Of a stretch of DNA of 64,000 nt, positions 20,396-31,113 are shown in pieces (positions within the stretch are counted from its first letter, which is position 1; every line of letters starts with the position of its first letter). Made by a program: the position numbers and the translations under genes. Below the pieces are notes generated by a model that saw only the letters and a list, made by a program, of their open reading frames with translations, was not told where the DNA came from and did no database searches. This stretch comes from Prorocentrum cordatum (Eukaryota; Sar; Dinophyceae; Prorocentrales; Prorocentraceae), in the NCBI GenBank assembly GCA_963575745.1, contig CAUYUJ010007236.1:1-64000 (forward strand). Reading direction: 5' to 3'.

Positions 20396-21409
20396 ATTCC
20401 TTTGCGTGGAGGGAGGGCGAGGATCGAGCAGGAGAGTTGCGGCGAAACCGGCGAAGAATTTCAGGACCCGCTTCCCTTGGAACCCAAACCATGGATACAC
20501 ACGTGTATATTAGCGACGGGTCGCCCTGCGGCGCCGGTTTCTTTGTTTTCGGCTGTTTTTTCTCTTGTCCGTGGATTTGGCGCCCACTCGCCAGAGCCAC
20601 GTCCAGAGGTGACGTGCTGAGCGGCAGCGCTTGCCGCGAAGGCCCTCAATTACATTCCACATCATGTTGCACTGGTGCAAATTATTAAGTATCCTCCTAA
20701 CCTACTCACGCCAGCCAGCTGGAGCCACGCCCCATCCACGGACCAAAGATGGTGGACCCCTTCTTGGGCTCAAACATGTACAACAGCCTATGAAACGTCG
20801 TCTTCACATTCTAGACGTGCACCCCGCGAGGCGAGAGGAATTCACGGATCCTTGATCCATGTGAGCGAGTGTTTGGTAGAACGCTTTTTGTATACCAACC
20901 CAGACTTCGGATGTCGTGTGTGTGTGTGTCTCCCTCGACGTGGACCCCCAGAGGTCCAGACAACTTTCTGCGGTTCATTTTTTGGCATCCAGCAGATATA
21001 GTTTGACGGCCCTGGTGCCGGCGGATGGCAGGTCTCATGGCGCCAACATCGTAGAGCGGAATTTGTTCGGAAAACAATGGGGTGGGCCCAGATTGTCCTG
21101 GAGAATTTCGTTCCAGATTTCGAGGTGAGTTTCGTGCGGATTCTTCCGGCCAGAAATGAAGACTATTAAACACATCCACGTGAAATTCACCTGGTTTTTC
21201 GTTCGCCGCTTCGGGGTTTAATCAGCTGCAGCACGTTTGCAAGGTCGGTGCAGTGACAGGTCGCAAGGGGGCAACGACTTCCTGCCGACGTCTGCTTTTC
21301 GACCCGCGGCCCCAGAGCTCCGTGGGCCTCGGAAATGCGCCGGGGCCGTTTCTTCGCCGGCTCCGCCCTGCCGTTCTTGTTGCCCGTTGTCGGGGCCGGC
21401 CAGAGGGCC
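20396..21409. other. no gene seen
   Basis: A short GT run lies at 20918-20930. CCCCCAGAGGTCCAGAC at 20945 links part of it to the GGCCTCGGGACCGTC family. Open frames are unconvincing. Confidence 0.3.
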
Positions 21410-21565
21410 TGGATGATCGCGGTGGGTGCCATGATATCTCCGCAGATTTCATGGCGCCTCTTCTTATATTTCATTACGTCCCCAGCTCCCCCCTGGGCCG
21501 CGCACATGCCGCCGGCCATGAGTTGCGCCCCCCCCCCTCTTGGACGCCCCCCTCTCGGCCGACCC
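21410..21565. repeat. GCCATGATATCTCC dispersed repeat, copy 1
   Basis: The order GCCATGATATCTCC, TTCTTATATTTCATTACGTC, CTGGGCCGCGCACATGCCGC, GAGTTGCGCCCCC is repeated at 57325-57480 and 59650-59830. Copies are about 150 bp and clearly homologous. The last two lie near GGCCTCGGGACCGTC or TACAGTCAACCCGCA repeats. Function unknown. Confidence 0.75.
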
Positions 21566-21589
21566 CGACGTTCCTGCGTCGGTTTTGAT

Positions 21590-21765
21590 GGTCCGGTCGC
21601 CGCTTTGTTGCTGGTTCTGGTTCCGACTCTAATTCCAGAGCCGTTTTTTTTTGCCGTTCCCAGCTGCCGTTTCTTTTTCTTACCGTTTCCATGTTCACGA
21701 GACGCTTTTTGCGGAAACGGTGAAAAAACAGCCCTGCCTTTTTCCAGGGGCCGCTGAGTCCCAGA
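21590..21765. repeat. TTTTTTGCCGTTTCC-rich inverted-end element, partial
   Basis: GTTCTGGTTCCGACTC, CCGTTTTTTTTTGCCG and GGAAACGGTGAAAAAACAGC match the right half of the element at 45188-45430. An inverted copy is at 22257-22480. Confidence 0.65.
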
Positions 21766-21844
21766 GGCCCCGACCGCTTCTCTGCAGGAGGAATTCTTCA
21801 ATGCGGATCCGTTCTTGATGGTCCGGCCACGCGCAGAGGGGGGT

Positions 21845-21975
21845 GGGGGGAGAGTGGAGGGCTTCTTAGAAGCGTCCCTGCTTCTGAGAAGGCGCTGGCC
21901 TTGTCTGCAGGTGCAAGGACGGCGCCTTCCAAGAAGCAGCCTCCTTCTAAGGAGCCCTCCCCCCTCTCTCCACCC
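21845..21975. repeat. CTTCTGAGAAGGC-rich repeat
   Basis: Short inverted words GCTTCTTAGAAGC, GCTTCTGAGAAGGC and CCTTCTAAGGAGCC are iterated, as at 1250-1440, followed by the shared CCACCCCCTTGTGCGCACCG. Confidence 0.6.
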
Positions 21976-22256
21976 CCTTGTGCGCACCGCCGACGGGGAC
22001 TGGCCCCCGAGGGCCGAAGTCCAAGACACGCGCTTGGACACTTTTTCGGAGGTCCGGGCGTGCCCGAGTTCATCGAGCATGAGGGAACTCCGAACCCTAA
22101 CAACGCGATGAAGACGTGGCCTCACTTAGGTCCCCGTCTTCGCACTGGGAATAAGAAGTCTGGGCGGCTTGGTCTGATGCATCTTCAGCACCGGCCCCCT
22201 ATCCCTGATGTCTCTGGCCGTCCCAGCGCAGGTCCCCTCCCAAAGGGATAGGCACT

Positions 22257-22480
22257 CAGTGGGCCGTGCTGAAAGCAGATTCTGTTGAAGACGGAAGTGG
22301 CAAAACAGCAAACGGCGACCGGAAACGGCATCTAAAACAGCGCCGGGATGGGAAGTGGAACCGGAACAGGAGAAACAGCGGCGGCGGGACCGGCAACAAA
22401 AACGGCGACGGGACCGGCAACAGAACGGCAAAATGGAACCAGTAAGAAGACGGCCTTGTCGTTTCCAGGGCCCGCTAAGG
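22257..22480. mobile_element. TTTTTTGCCGTTTCC-type element, inverted copy
   Basis: GTGGGCCGTGCTGAAAGCAG on the left and GTTTCCAGGGCCCGCTAAGG on the right frame iterated CGGCAACAAAAACGGCGACG words. It is the reverse complement of the element at 45188-45430. No coding capacity. Confidence 0.6.
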
Positions 22481-22499
22481 TTAGGGATACTTTCATTGC

Positions 22500-23180
22500 T
22501 TCTCACGGCGACTCGCCGCCGCCGCCCGGCGCCTCGCCTCGCCTCGCCTCCTCCATGGCGATCTTGCCAGTGTGGGGGACAGGGCAGGAAGGAGGAGCAA
22601 GGAGGGGGAGGAAGGGGGAGGAGGGGGAGGAGGAGGGAGGAGGAGGAGGAGGAGGAGGAAGAAGAAGAAGAAGAAGACGAAGAAGAAGAAATAAAAGAAA
22701 TGAAGAAAGAAGAAGGAGAAGAAGAAGAGAAGAAGAAGAAGAGGAGGAGGAGGAGGAGGAGGAGGAGGAGGAGGGGGGAGAAGGGGGGAGGAGGGGGGAG
22801 GAGGGGGGAGGAGGGGGGAGGAGGAGGAGGGAGGGGGAGGAGCGGGAAGGAGGAGGCGAGGCGAGGCGAGACGAGTTTCCTTCCTGGCGCCCGGCGGCCC
22901 CGCGGCGACGGCGCGCGCGCGCGGGCCGTTGGCCAGGGCCGCCGGCGCGGAGCAGGCGCCGCAGCCCGCCGCCGCGCCGGCGGCGAGGCCGAACGCGGCG
23001 GACGCCAGGGGGCGGGCCGGGCACACGCAACGCGGGAGGAGGAGGAAGGGGGAGGAGGGGGAGAGGAGGAGGAGGAGGAGGAGGAGGAGAGAGGGGAGGG
23101 GGAGGGGGAGGAGGAGGAAGGGGGAGGAGGAGGAGGAGGAGGAGGAGGAGGGAGGAGGAGGAGGAGGAGGAGCCCGTCCC
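22500..23180. repeat. GGA/GAA triplet tracts flanking a GC-rich insert
   Basis: Purine-rich plus-strand tracts at 22590-22865 (with GAA stretches at 22660-22740) and 23035-23175 surround a very GC-rich segment at 22870-23030. No gene is apparent; all long frames are triplet translations. Confidence 0.85.
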
Positions 23181-23287
23181 AGGGAAGGGGTCAAGGCACA
23201 GGGCGGTCCACACCGTCGAAAGTCGGGCGAGTGGCAATGGGGAGGACCCTGACCCAGGCAGGATCGCATCGCAAACAAACATCATCT

Positions 23288-23493
23288 GGACGCCCGAAAG
23301 GGGTACGGAAAGAATGGGCACAATGCCCAACATCAGTTCCTGTTCCTTTGAACAGGACTCGCTGTCCGCGCCGCCGCGGGCTGTGTCCACTTGAGACGGA
23401 AGGCCGCCTGCCCAACAGCGGCCGCTGTTGGTTGGGGACAACATTTGTTGTTGGGCATTGTACCCATTCTTTCCGTACCCATTTCGGGCGTCC
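23288..23493. mobile_element. 206-bp MITE with ~46-bp inverted ends, copy 1
   Basis: The left end GGACGCCCGAAAGGGGTACG, followed by GAAAGAATGGGCACAATGCC, is matched by its complement ending GGGCGTCC. The interior includes CTGTCCGCGCCGCCGCGGGC. A full copy in the opposite orientation is at 60626-60832. Both adjoin GGCCTCGGGACCGTC repeats, so insertion was nested. No protein is encoded, and no exact target duplication was found. Confidence 0.88.
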
Positions 23494-23514
23494 AAATACA
23501 TGATCGCGTCGCAA

Positions 23515-23900
23515 AAGAAAATCATGCCGGGAGGTTTTGGGCAAGTTTCGGCCCCGGGGGGGCCCTCGCCGGGCCTCGGGGCCGTCAACAGACGACTCGG
23601 GACCAAACCACCCACGCCCCAGAAGGGCTGGTGGGATTTCAAGCGATCTCGAAATGCGAAAATGCGCTGCAGCTGTAGTCTTTTGTAAAGTCCAATTCGT
23701 CGGGACGAAGAACTGGTCCCGGGGAAAGGGTCGGGGTGTCCTGGGAGGGCCGTCCTGCAAAAATCAGGACGTCGCTTGTCTGGGACTGTTTCGAGCCGGG
23801 CGTTTTTGCCTTTGTTTCGGGCCCCCGGTCCCTCAAAGATCGATCCGGCTCGAAGCATGATGCAGAAAGGTAAGGTCCCGGGGGTCTGGTCATGATCTCT
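23515..23900 (+). repeat. GGCCTCGGGACCGTC repeat, copy 2 (interrupted)
   Basis: AAAATCATGCCGGGAGGTTT and the GGCCCTCGCCGGGCCTCGGG core are separated from GGTCCCGGGGAAAGGGTCGG by about 110 bp of other sequence. The end AAATCAGGACGTCGC matches copy 1. Confidence 0.8.
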
Positions 23901-23954
23901 TACGATGTCGTGTTTGTTTGACAACGTCGGATCTCAGAGGATGAGGGTGCGAAG

Positions 23955-24205
23955 GACGGCAATCTAGGCCTCCCAGATGGGGTCCGAGTGGATGGGGCCG
24001 GAGGATCGCGCCGCATCGCCGATGCATCGGCGATGCGGCTCGATGTGGAGCCCCATGTTCCCCACGCTGACGTCGCCGGTGCATCGCCGCCGTCGCTGAT
24101 GCGTCACCGATGCATCATCGATGCATCGCCGATGCATCTGCGATGCGGCGCGATCCTCCGACCCCATCTACTCAGGCCCCATCTTGGAGGCTTCTAGGTA
24201 TTAGG
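23955..24205. mobile_element. GATGCATCGCCGATGC inverted-repeat element, copy 1
   Basis: The left arm CCTCCCAGATGGGGTCCGAG, continuing GGAGGATCGCGCCGCATCGC, is complemented by the right arm ending CCCCATCTTGGAGG. The interior is rich in GATGCATCGCCGATGC words. A decayed copy is at 59160-59345. Length is about 250 bp, with no coding capacity. Confidence 0.75.
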
Positions 24206-24289
24206 TAGACTTTTCCACCGTCGGGGACTCCTGCTTTCCGCGAGGAGCAGGAGGAAGAACAGGAAGAGGAGAGGGAGGCAACGGAAGTA

Positions 24290-24540
24290 TGAGTGCATTT
24301 ACGTTTGCCGCAGCTTCATGCTTAAGTTTGGGGGTACGTTTGCTGCCGAGTGCGTTTGCTACCATGGTTTAGTATAGCTGCTGGTAGTTGTTGACATGTG
24401 GCCACGTTTGTTGTGGCGTTGAAATATGAGTCGTTCGCTGCCCGTGGCAATTGAACTGTGGGTACGTTTGCTGCTGAGTGCGCTTGTTAACCATGATGTG
24501 GTGTAGCTGCATGTAGCTGTTGAAATGTGGGTACCCCCTG
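24290..24540. repeat. ~126-bp tandem duplication
   Basis: GGTACGTTTGCTGCCGAGTG near 24331 returns near 24457 as GGTACGTTTGCTGCTGAGTG, with similar following sequence (CCATGRTKTRGTRTAGCTGC). There are two diverged copies. Confidence 0.65.
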
Positions 24541-24850
24541 TGTGCGCATGTCGTGGTTCCCGTTCTTGTCCACATAGCTTCCCTCCCAGCATATGCGTTT
24601 CGCCGGAGACACCTTCGAACAGTCCAGATGCTGAAGGCGTTTTGATCGAGATGTGGTATGTCGAAAACGAGGCTCTCGCGCGAGACATCCTCGGACAATT
24701 GAGATGTTGAGATCGCTCTCGAAGTTGCTCGAGTATTAAGACATGGCCGTTTAGACAGCTTCGAGCAAATGAGATGTCGATAGAGCTGCTCTAAACAAGT
24801 TGACGACGTTGATTGTTGAATTTCAGGCTCTCGCTCGAGACATCTTCGAC
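24541..24850. other. no gene seen; short duplication
   Basis: AGGCTCTCGCKCGAGACATC occurs twice (near 24670 and 24827). It is less GC-rich than the rest. No coding signal was seen. Confidence 0.35.
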
Positions 24851-24855
24851 AATGC

Positions 24856-24914
24856 GATGAGGAGGAGGAGGAGGAGGAGGAGGAGGAGGAGGAGCAGGAG
24901 GGGGAGGGGTAAGG

Positions 24915-24959
<45 letters not shown>

Positions 24960-25000
24960 GGAGGAGGAGGAGGAGGAGGAGGAGGAGGAGGAGGACCAGT
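24856..25000. repeat. GAG, (ATG)n and GAG triplet tracts
   Basis: GGA-type triplets flank a pure ATG run at about 24917-24957. Translations are homopolymers. Confidence 0.95.
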
Positions 25001-25319
25001 GTAAATCCAAGACACATCAACGATGTTGGAATGAACCCTCCCCCCAGGCTTCCTCTTCATAGGCCCCGACAAGGATCCATGTCCACTGAAGGAAGTGCCC
25101 AGATTGGAGACAACCGTTTGAAGATCCTGAGGCGTGCCAATACAGCAGTTTCGGGACTACAACGCTACGAATGGACCTGACTGCTGCGCGCTGAGGATCT
25201 GAATCGTGCCAGAACACCATTCCTGGGACTTCAGCACCGCGAGTCAGCAAACTGTTGCGCCCTGGCAATCCCGAGTCGTTCCCAAGCACCTTTTCTGATA
25301 CGTTAACCATGGGAATCAT
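25001..25319. other. no gene seen
   Basis: Unique-looking sequence of moderate GC. No exon, RNA gene or repeat could be supported. Confidence 0.3.
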
Positions 25320-25760
25320 CGAAGCCCTCGCGACGTTTTAAGACGAAGGTGCGCGGCGCTGAGGCGAGAGCCACATTTCCAAAACGAGCCGCCATCCATC
25401 CGCACAATGTTTGCAATGATTGTAAACGAATGCGCGCGGCGCTAAGGCGAGAGGCACATGTTGAAAGCGGCCCGCCCTGAATCCGCTAATCTCCTGCGCA
25501 ATTGTACGACGAATGCGTGCGGCGTCAAGGCGAGAGCCACATGATGAAACCCACTAGCCCTAAATCGGCGAAGCTGTTTTCAACGTTTGAAACGTATGTG
25601 CGGGAGCTAAGGCGAGAGCCACATTTCGAAAACGACCCGCCCTCAATATGTGAAGCCCTTGCAACGGTTGAGAACGAATGTGCGCGGCGCTATTGCGAGA
25701 GCAACATTTTGAAAACCACCCGCTCTCAATATGTGAAGCTGTTGTCAATGCTTAAGCTTC
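25320..25760. repeat. minisatellite, ~85-bp unit, five copies
   Basis: Each unit has GAAGCYCTTGCAACG-like, AACGAATGTGCGCGGCGCTA, AAGGCGAGAGCCACATTT and GAAAACGACCCGCCCTCAAT words. Copies are diverged. The frame at 25502-25777 stays open over three units and gives a weakly repetitive peptide, probably by chance. Confidence 0.8.
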
Positions 25761-25859
25761 AGTGTCCTACATGGTAAGAAAGTCTCAGGCGAAACGCCCG
25801 ACCCGCCCTTTCGACCGAGCTCGGGGCACGACAGGGAGAAGTTATGTGCAAACAAAAGG

Positions 25860-26650
<791 letters not shown>

Positions 26651-26949
26651 GGTATGTGGAGAAGGTTATCCATGTCTGAGCAACGTCAACAAGATGAGGA
26701 GGAGGATATGGTTGCGATGTTCCAACCTACTTCAGCCTTGATCATCAGAAAGAATTCCGAGCGCCAGAAACAGCACCGAAACTCGAGGGTTTTCACGTGT
26801 CGGGCCCTGGGAGACACTCGCCCGACACTGTTTCGACATTGTTTCGACACTGTTTCGACATTTTTCAAGGTGCTCTAAATGCCCCAATCAGAGCTTGCCT
26901 ATGTAGGGGTCCTAGCGGATCCATATAATTAGGTTAGGTTTGTCGCCGA

Positions 26950-27240
26950 TTTTCGCTGCACGCCCGGGTGCCCGGGTGCCCGAGGGTGCCCGGGGTGCCC
27001 GGGGGGGGGCCCGGGGGGGCCTGGGTGCCTGGGTGCCCTGGTGCCCGGGCGTGCCTGGGCGTGCCCAGGGGTGCCCGGGGGTGCCCGAGTGTGCCCAGGG
27101 GTGCCCTATAGCCCTATAGCCCTAGGCCCTATAGCCCTATAGCCTAATAGCCCTACAACTCTATAGACCTATGGCTCTATAGCCCTATAGCTCAATAGCC
27201 CTATAGCCCTATAGCCCCCTAGCCCTATAGCCCTAATTGG
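26950..27240. repeat. GTGCCCGG and AGCCCTAT short tandem repeats
   Basis: 26960-27105 iterates GGGTGCCCGG-type words. 27105-27235 iterates the 8-bp unit AGCCCTAT. The second resembles a telomere repeat superficially, but the unit differs from TTTAGGG and it is internal. Confidence 0.85.
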
Positions 27241-27309
27241 GTGTTTCTCCGGTATCATTATGTCTGGGATGTGGTCCTTAAGTACGACTGGGGCAACATA
27301 AGGATAGGG

Positions 27310-27450
27310 AGGAGGAGAAGGAGGAGGATGAGGATGACGACAAGGAGGGAGGAGGAGGAGGAGGAGAAGGAGGAGGGTGAGGAGCAGGAGGAGGAGGAGG
27401 TAGAGAAGGAGGAGGAGGAGCAGGAGGAGGCGGAGCAGGTGGAGGACGCG
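27310..27450. repeat. GGA triplet tract
   Basis: Interrupted GGA/GAG repeats with CAG and ATG variants. Confidence 0.9.
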
Positions 27451-27479
27451 GAGCGTTGTCAAAAGAGAAGTTGTTGTGA

Positions 27480-28060
27480 CAGGATGTGTTCTCCCGATTT
27501 GCTGTTTAAAGTATGTTGTCTACGCTATACTACGTTCATGATGTTATGCGGTGACCGGTTCAGTGTAGGACATACGTGCCCAACAATGTTGTACTATATG
27601 GTAGTATGGCACCGTCGCCGCCATAGTGGAAACATCGTGATACAACAATTGTGGTATGGCAATTTGGTTACACTGTGCCCTGTTCGCTTTGGCATGTTAT
27701 GATATGTTATGCCACGACACCCATATCCGGTGTGTACCCGTCTGTGGTGCTACATTGCAATCGTCGCCATCGTGGTCGCAATGAAACAACGTTTCTGGTA
27801 GGTTATGTTACGGCGTGTTATGCTATACTCTAGGCTGCCCCGCCCTGGCATGTAATGGTTTGCTATGTCAGGGTGTGGTTGATGTGGAGTCGTGTTATGC
27901 CCTGCTGTCCTGTGATGTTTTGTGTTATGAGGCGCGATGTTATGAGATGAAGTGCGTTGTTATGTTATGTTATGGTGTGACTGGTGTCGTTTTACATTCC
28001 CAACCATTATGTGGTGTTGGGTCCTCGTTTTGAACAGACAGCGCCCCGCGTCACCTCCTC
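27480..28060. repeat. TGTTATG-rich AT-richer zone, left of the array
   Basis: Words TATGTTATG, GGTGTG and GCTATG recur irregularly; GC is clearly below that of neighbours. A similar zone lies at 29745-30035, so the minisatellite element between them seems to be inserted into, or bounded by, this sequence. A short TCC tract follows at 28075-28113. Confidence 0.55.
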
Positions 28061-28279
28061 ACTCCTCCCCTTCCTCCTCCTCCTCCTCCTCCTCCTCCTC
28101 CTCCTCCTCCTCCGCGAGGTACTGGTGATGTGCCAGGAATGGTGTCGGGGGGAACCTGAGCTGTTCCCAACCATCTTGTGGTGTTGGGTCCTCGTTTTGA
28201 AGAGACAGCGCCCCGTGTCACCTCACTACTCCTCCCTGTCCTCCTCCTCCTCACCGTCACCATCAGCACCATCCCACCC

Positions 28280-29745
28280 ATTCTGGCACACCCCTCACAC
28301 GGCTCGTGGCCCCACAGGGAGCTCCACCGAAGGCCCCAGTGGCACAGGCCGCATGCGGGGACCGCACCCATTTTGGCACACCTTTCACTCGGTTCGTGGC
28401 CCCACAGGGAGCTCCACCAAAGGCCTCAGTGGCACAGGCCGCATGCAAGACAGCGACCATTTTGACACCATTCACGCGGTCCGTGGCCCCGCAGGGAGCT
28501 CCACCCGAGGCCCCAGTGGCACAGGCCGCACGCGGGGACCGCCACCCATTTTGGCGCACCCTCACACGGTTCGTGGCCCCACAGGGAGCTCCACCGAAGG
28601 CCCCAGGGGCACAGGCCGCATGGGGGGGGGGCCGCACACATTTTGTCACACCCCTCACACGGTTCGTGGCCCCACAGGGAGCTCCACCAAAGGGCCCAGT
28701 GGCACAGGCCGCATGCGGGGACCGCGCCCATTTTGGCACACCCCTCAAACGGTTCGTGGCCCCACAGGGAGCTCCACCGAAGGCCCCAGAAGCACAGGCC
28801 GCACGCGGGGAGCGCCGCCCATTTTGGCACACCCATCACACGGGTCGTGGCCCCACAGGGAGTTCCACCGAAGGCCCCAGGGGCACAGGCCGCATGCGGA
28901 GGCCGCGCCCATTATGCCACACCCATCACACGGCTCGTGGTCCCACTGGGAGCTCCACCGAAGGCCCCAGTGGCACAGGCCGCACGCGGGGACCGCACCA
29001 ATTTTGGCACACCCTTCACACGGTTCGTGGCCCCACAGGGAGTTCCACCAAAGGCCTCAGTGGCACAGGCCGCACGCGGGGACCGCCACCCATTTTTGGC
29101 ACACCCCTCACACGGTCCGTGGCCCCACAGGGAGCTCCACCGAAGGCCCCAGTGGCACAGGCCGCACGCGGGGACCGCCACCCATTTTCGTATATGTTTC
29201 ACACGGTTCGTGGCCCCACAGGGAGCTCCACCGAAGGCCCCAGCGGCAGAGGCCGCATGCGGGGACCGCCCCTCATTTTGGCACACCCTTCACACGGCTC
29301 GTGGTCCCACTGGGAGCTCCACCGAAGGCCCCAGTGGCACAGGTCGCATGCGTGGACCGCGCCCATTTTGGCACACCTTTCACACGGGTCGTGGCCCCAC
29401 AGGGAGCTCCACCGAAGGCCCCAGAAGCACAGGCCGCACGCGGGGACCGCCACCCATTTGGGCACACCCCTCACACGGTTCGGGGCCCCAAAGGGAGTTC
29501 CACCGAAGGCCTCAGTGGCTTTGGTTGCACGCGGGGAGCGCCGCCCATTTTGGCACACCCATCACACGGTTCGTGGCCCCAGCGGCACAGGCCGCATGCG
29601 GGGACCGCTACCCATTTTGGCACACCTTTCACGCGGTTCGTGGCCCCACGGGGAGCTCCACCGAAAGCGGTACCCACAATGCGGTACTCGCAGTTGCAAA
29701 TGGTTGTGTCGTTCGTCAGGCTAATGTGCTGGTGCGCTTTTGCAT
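28280..29745. mobile_element. minisatellite-bearing element, copy 2 (~91-bp unit, about 15 copies)
   Basis: Units carry CACACGGTTCGTGGCCCCAC, AGGGAGCTCCACCGAAGGCC, CCAGTGGCACAGGCCGCATG and CGGGGACCGCACCCATTTTG. After the final GGAGCTCCACCGAAAG comes a tail related to that at 17705-17775: CACAATGCGGTACTCGCAGT, TGCAAATGGTTGTGT, TCGTCAGGCTAAT. Long frames on both strands are repeat translations and are not called as genes. Confidence 0.85.
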
Positions 29746-30035
29746 GGTATCGTATGTCATAGTATAGTACATGGTGTGATGTTATGTTATGTTATGGTGT
29801 GGTGTGTCTTGGTATGGTGTGTTGTATTCCGTTACGATGCTTTGTGGACCGGTTATGCTATGTTACGGCGTGTAAGAGTTGGTTACGTTTGATATGTTCC
29901 GATTTTTCATATAATGTTTCGATGTACTATGGTATGCCCTGTTCTGTGATGCTGTGTTCGGTGTCGCTCTGCTCTGTCACGTTATGTTCAGATATTGAGT
30001 TTTGTTCTGTCATGCTCTGTTATGTTCTGTCAAGC
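29746..30035. repeat. TGTTATG-rich zone, right of the array
   Basis: The same irregular TATGTTATG and GGTGTG words as at 27480-28060. Confidence 0.55.
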
Positions 30036-30940
30036 TGCCGCGGAGTTCAGATCGGGCGGGTCGGGTCGGGATGGGCGCGAGTCTCGGGGGTTCTAAGAGG
30101 ACATGGGGATCTGGCGGCCGCGGTATGTATGGTTGGCGGGTCGGGAGGTCTATTCTTAAACTCTAACGACCCCTTCGTGTCCAGTGGGGAAAGCCAGCCC
30201 CGGGGAATGGGTTTGGACTTCCAGGGGAACAAGCTCTCAGCCACACCGTCGGAATTTTGGGAAGAGGTGACCTTTCGCCGGCGTGACCTGTTCGCGGCTG
30301 GGCTTTCCAGGGCCTCTTTCGTTTGCTCTTGGGGGTGGTCGGCTACCCGTAAGCCCAACAGCACTGTGTATTCGGTGTTTGGGCCGAAATCGATGTTCAA
30401 CAGAACAACTGTCTCACTATATACTTTATCGTATGCCGATTTCGGTTCCCAAGAACAAGATGCAGTCGAGGTTGATTGGTAGGTCGACCCTGCCAAGTCG
30501 AGGGTGCCCTTGTGCCCAGTGTTTCGCGACCCATGTCTTATACATTCCTGTGGCAACGTGGCCCTCGGAAGGGTATTGTGTCCTCGCGTGCCCTCTCCAA
30601 CCAACCCCGACGTTAGCTGAGCGTTTTGATCTGATGCGGCCTTCGGCTTCCGGGTCACGCAGCTCTCTCAGACCCTCTGCTGGCTGGCGTGGCCCGCCTG
30701 CGGCTCGTTCTCGGGCGTCTTCGTGGGCTCAAGGGGGTTCCCCTGCCTCGGCATGCGTTCCGGCAGCTGCGCCTCGCCGACAGCACTCTGGGTGTGCCCG
30801 AGTGGTCCCGGACGGCCGCCAGAGGCCCAAGTTGCATGCAGTGACTCGCGCAGGGATCGCCGGCGAGCCAGGTTGGGGAAGTGATAGGGGCTGCCTTCTG
30901 AGGAGGCTCGGAAGTCCTCCGGCCTTTGCGGGCAATACTT
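30036..30940. other. no confident gene
   Basis: A repeat fragment at 30765-30830 matches 1645-1720. CCAGCCCCGGGGAATGGG at 30195 hints at the GGCCTCGGGACCGTC family. A plus-strand frame to 30482 has no recognisable motif. Confidence 0.3.
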
Positions 30941-30941
30941 C

Positions 30942-31014
30942 TGTCCATATCCACTGCAGTATGGAGTTTCGGGCTCCCTTCCCCATAAACCCGAGGCACA
31001 CTGTATATGGACAA
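30942..31014. mobile_element. 73-bp hairpin element, copy A
   Basis: TGTCCATATCCACTG on the left is complemented by CACTGTATATGGACA on the right, around a 45-bp middle. A second, similar element starts 27 bp downstream. Confidence 0.65.
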
Positions 31015-31041
31015 ATTTGCCCACCGTAGAGGCTAGGTTTT

Positions 31042-31113
31042 TATCCATATCCAGTGCACCTCGGCCTTGAGGCGCTTCTTTCAAAAAAGTTCAAGACGCA
31101 CTGGATATGGATA
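31042..31113. mobile_element. 72-bp hairpin element, copy B
   Basis: TATCCATATCCAGTGC (31042-31057) is exactly complemented by GCACTGGATATGGATA (31098-31113). Size and ends match copy A, so the two are one family of very small inverted-repeat elements. Confidence 0.75.

Noticed and set aside
21187-22125. 312-codon minus-strand frame
   Set aside because: It runs through at least three dispersed repeats that recur elsewhere in other frames.
24917-24957. ATG run as multiple start codons
   Set aside because: It is a plain triplet microsatellite inside GGA repeats.
27105-27235. Telomere-like CCCTATAG repeat
   Set aside because: The 8-bp unit differs from the TTTAGGG type, is internal and is bordered by other simple repeats.
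28280-29665. CRISPR-like or gene-family array
   Set aside because: No spacer structure; it is a tandem minisatellite with a unique tail.
27984-29762. Long plus-strand frames of repeated Gly-Pro-Thr-Gly-Ser-Ser units
   Set aside because: The 91-bp units vary in length, and different frames are equally open on both strands; no exon borders or initiation context.
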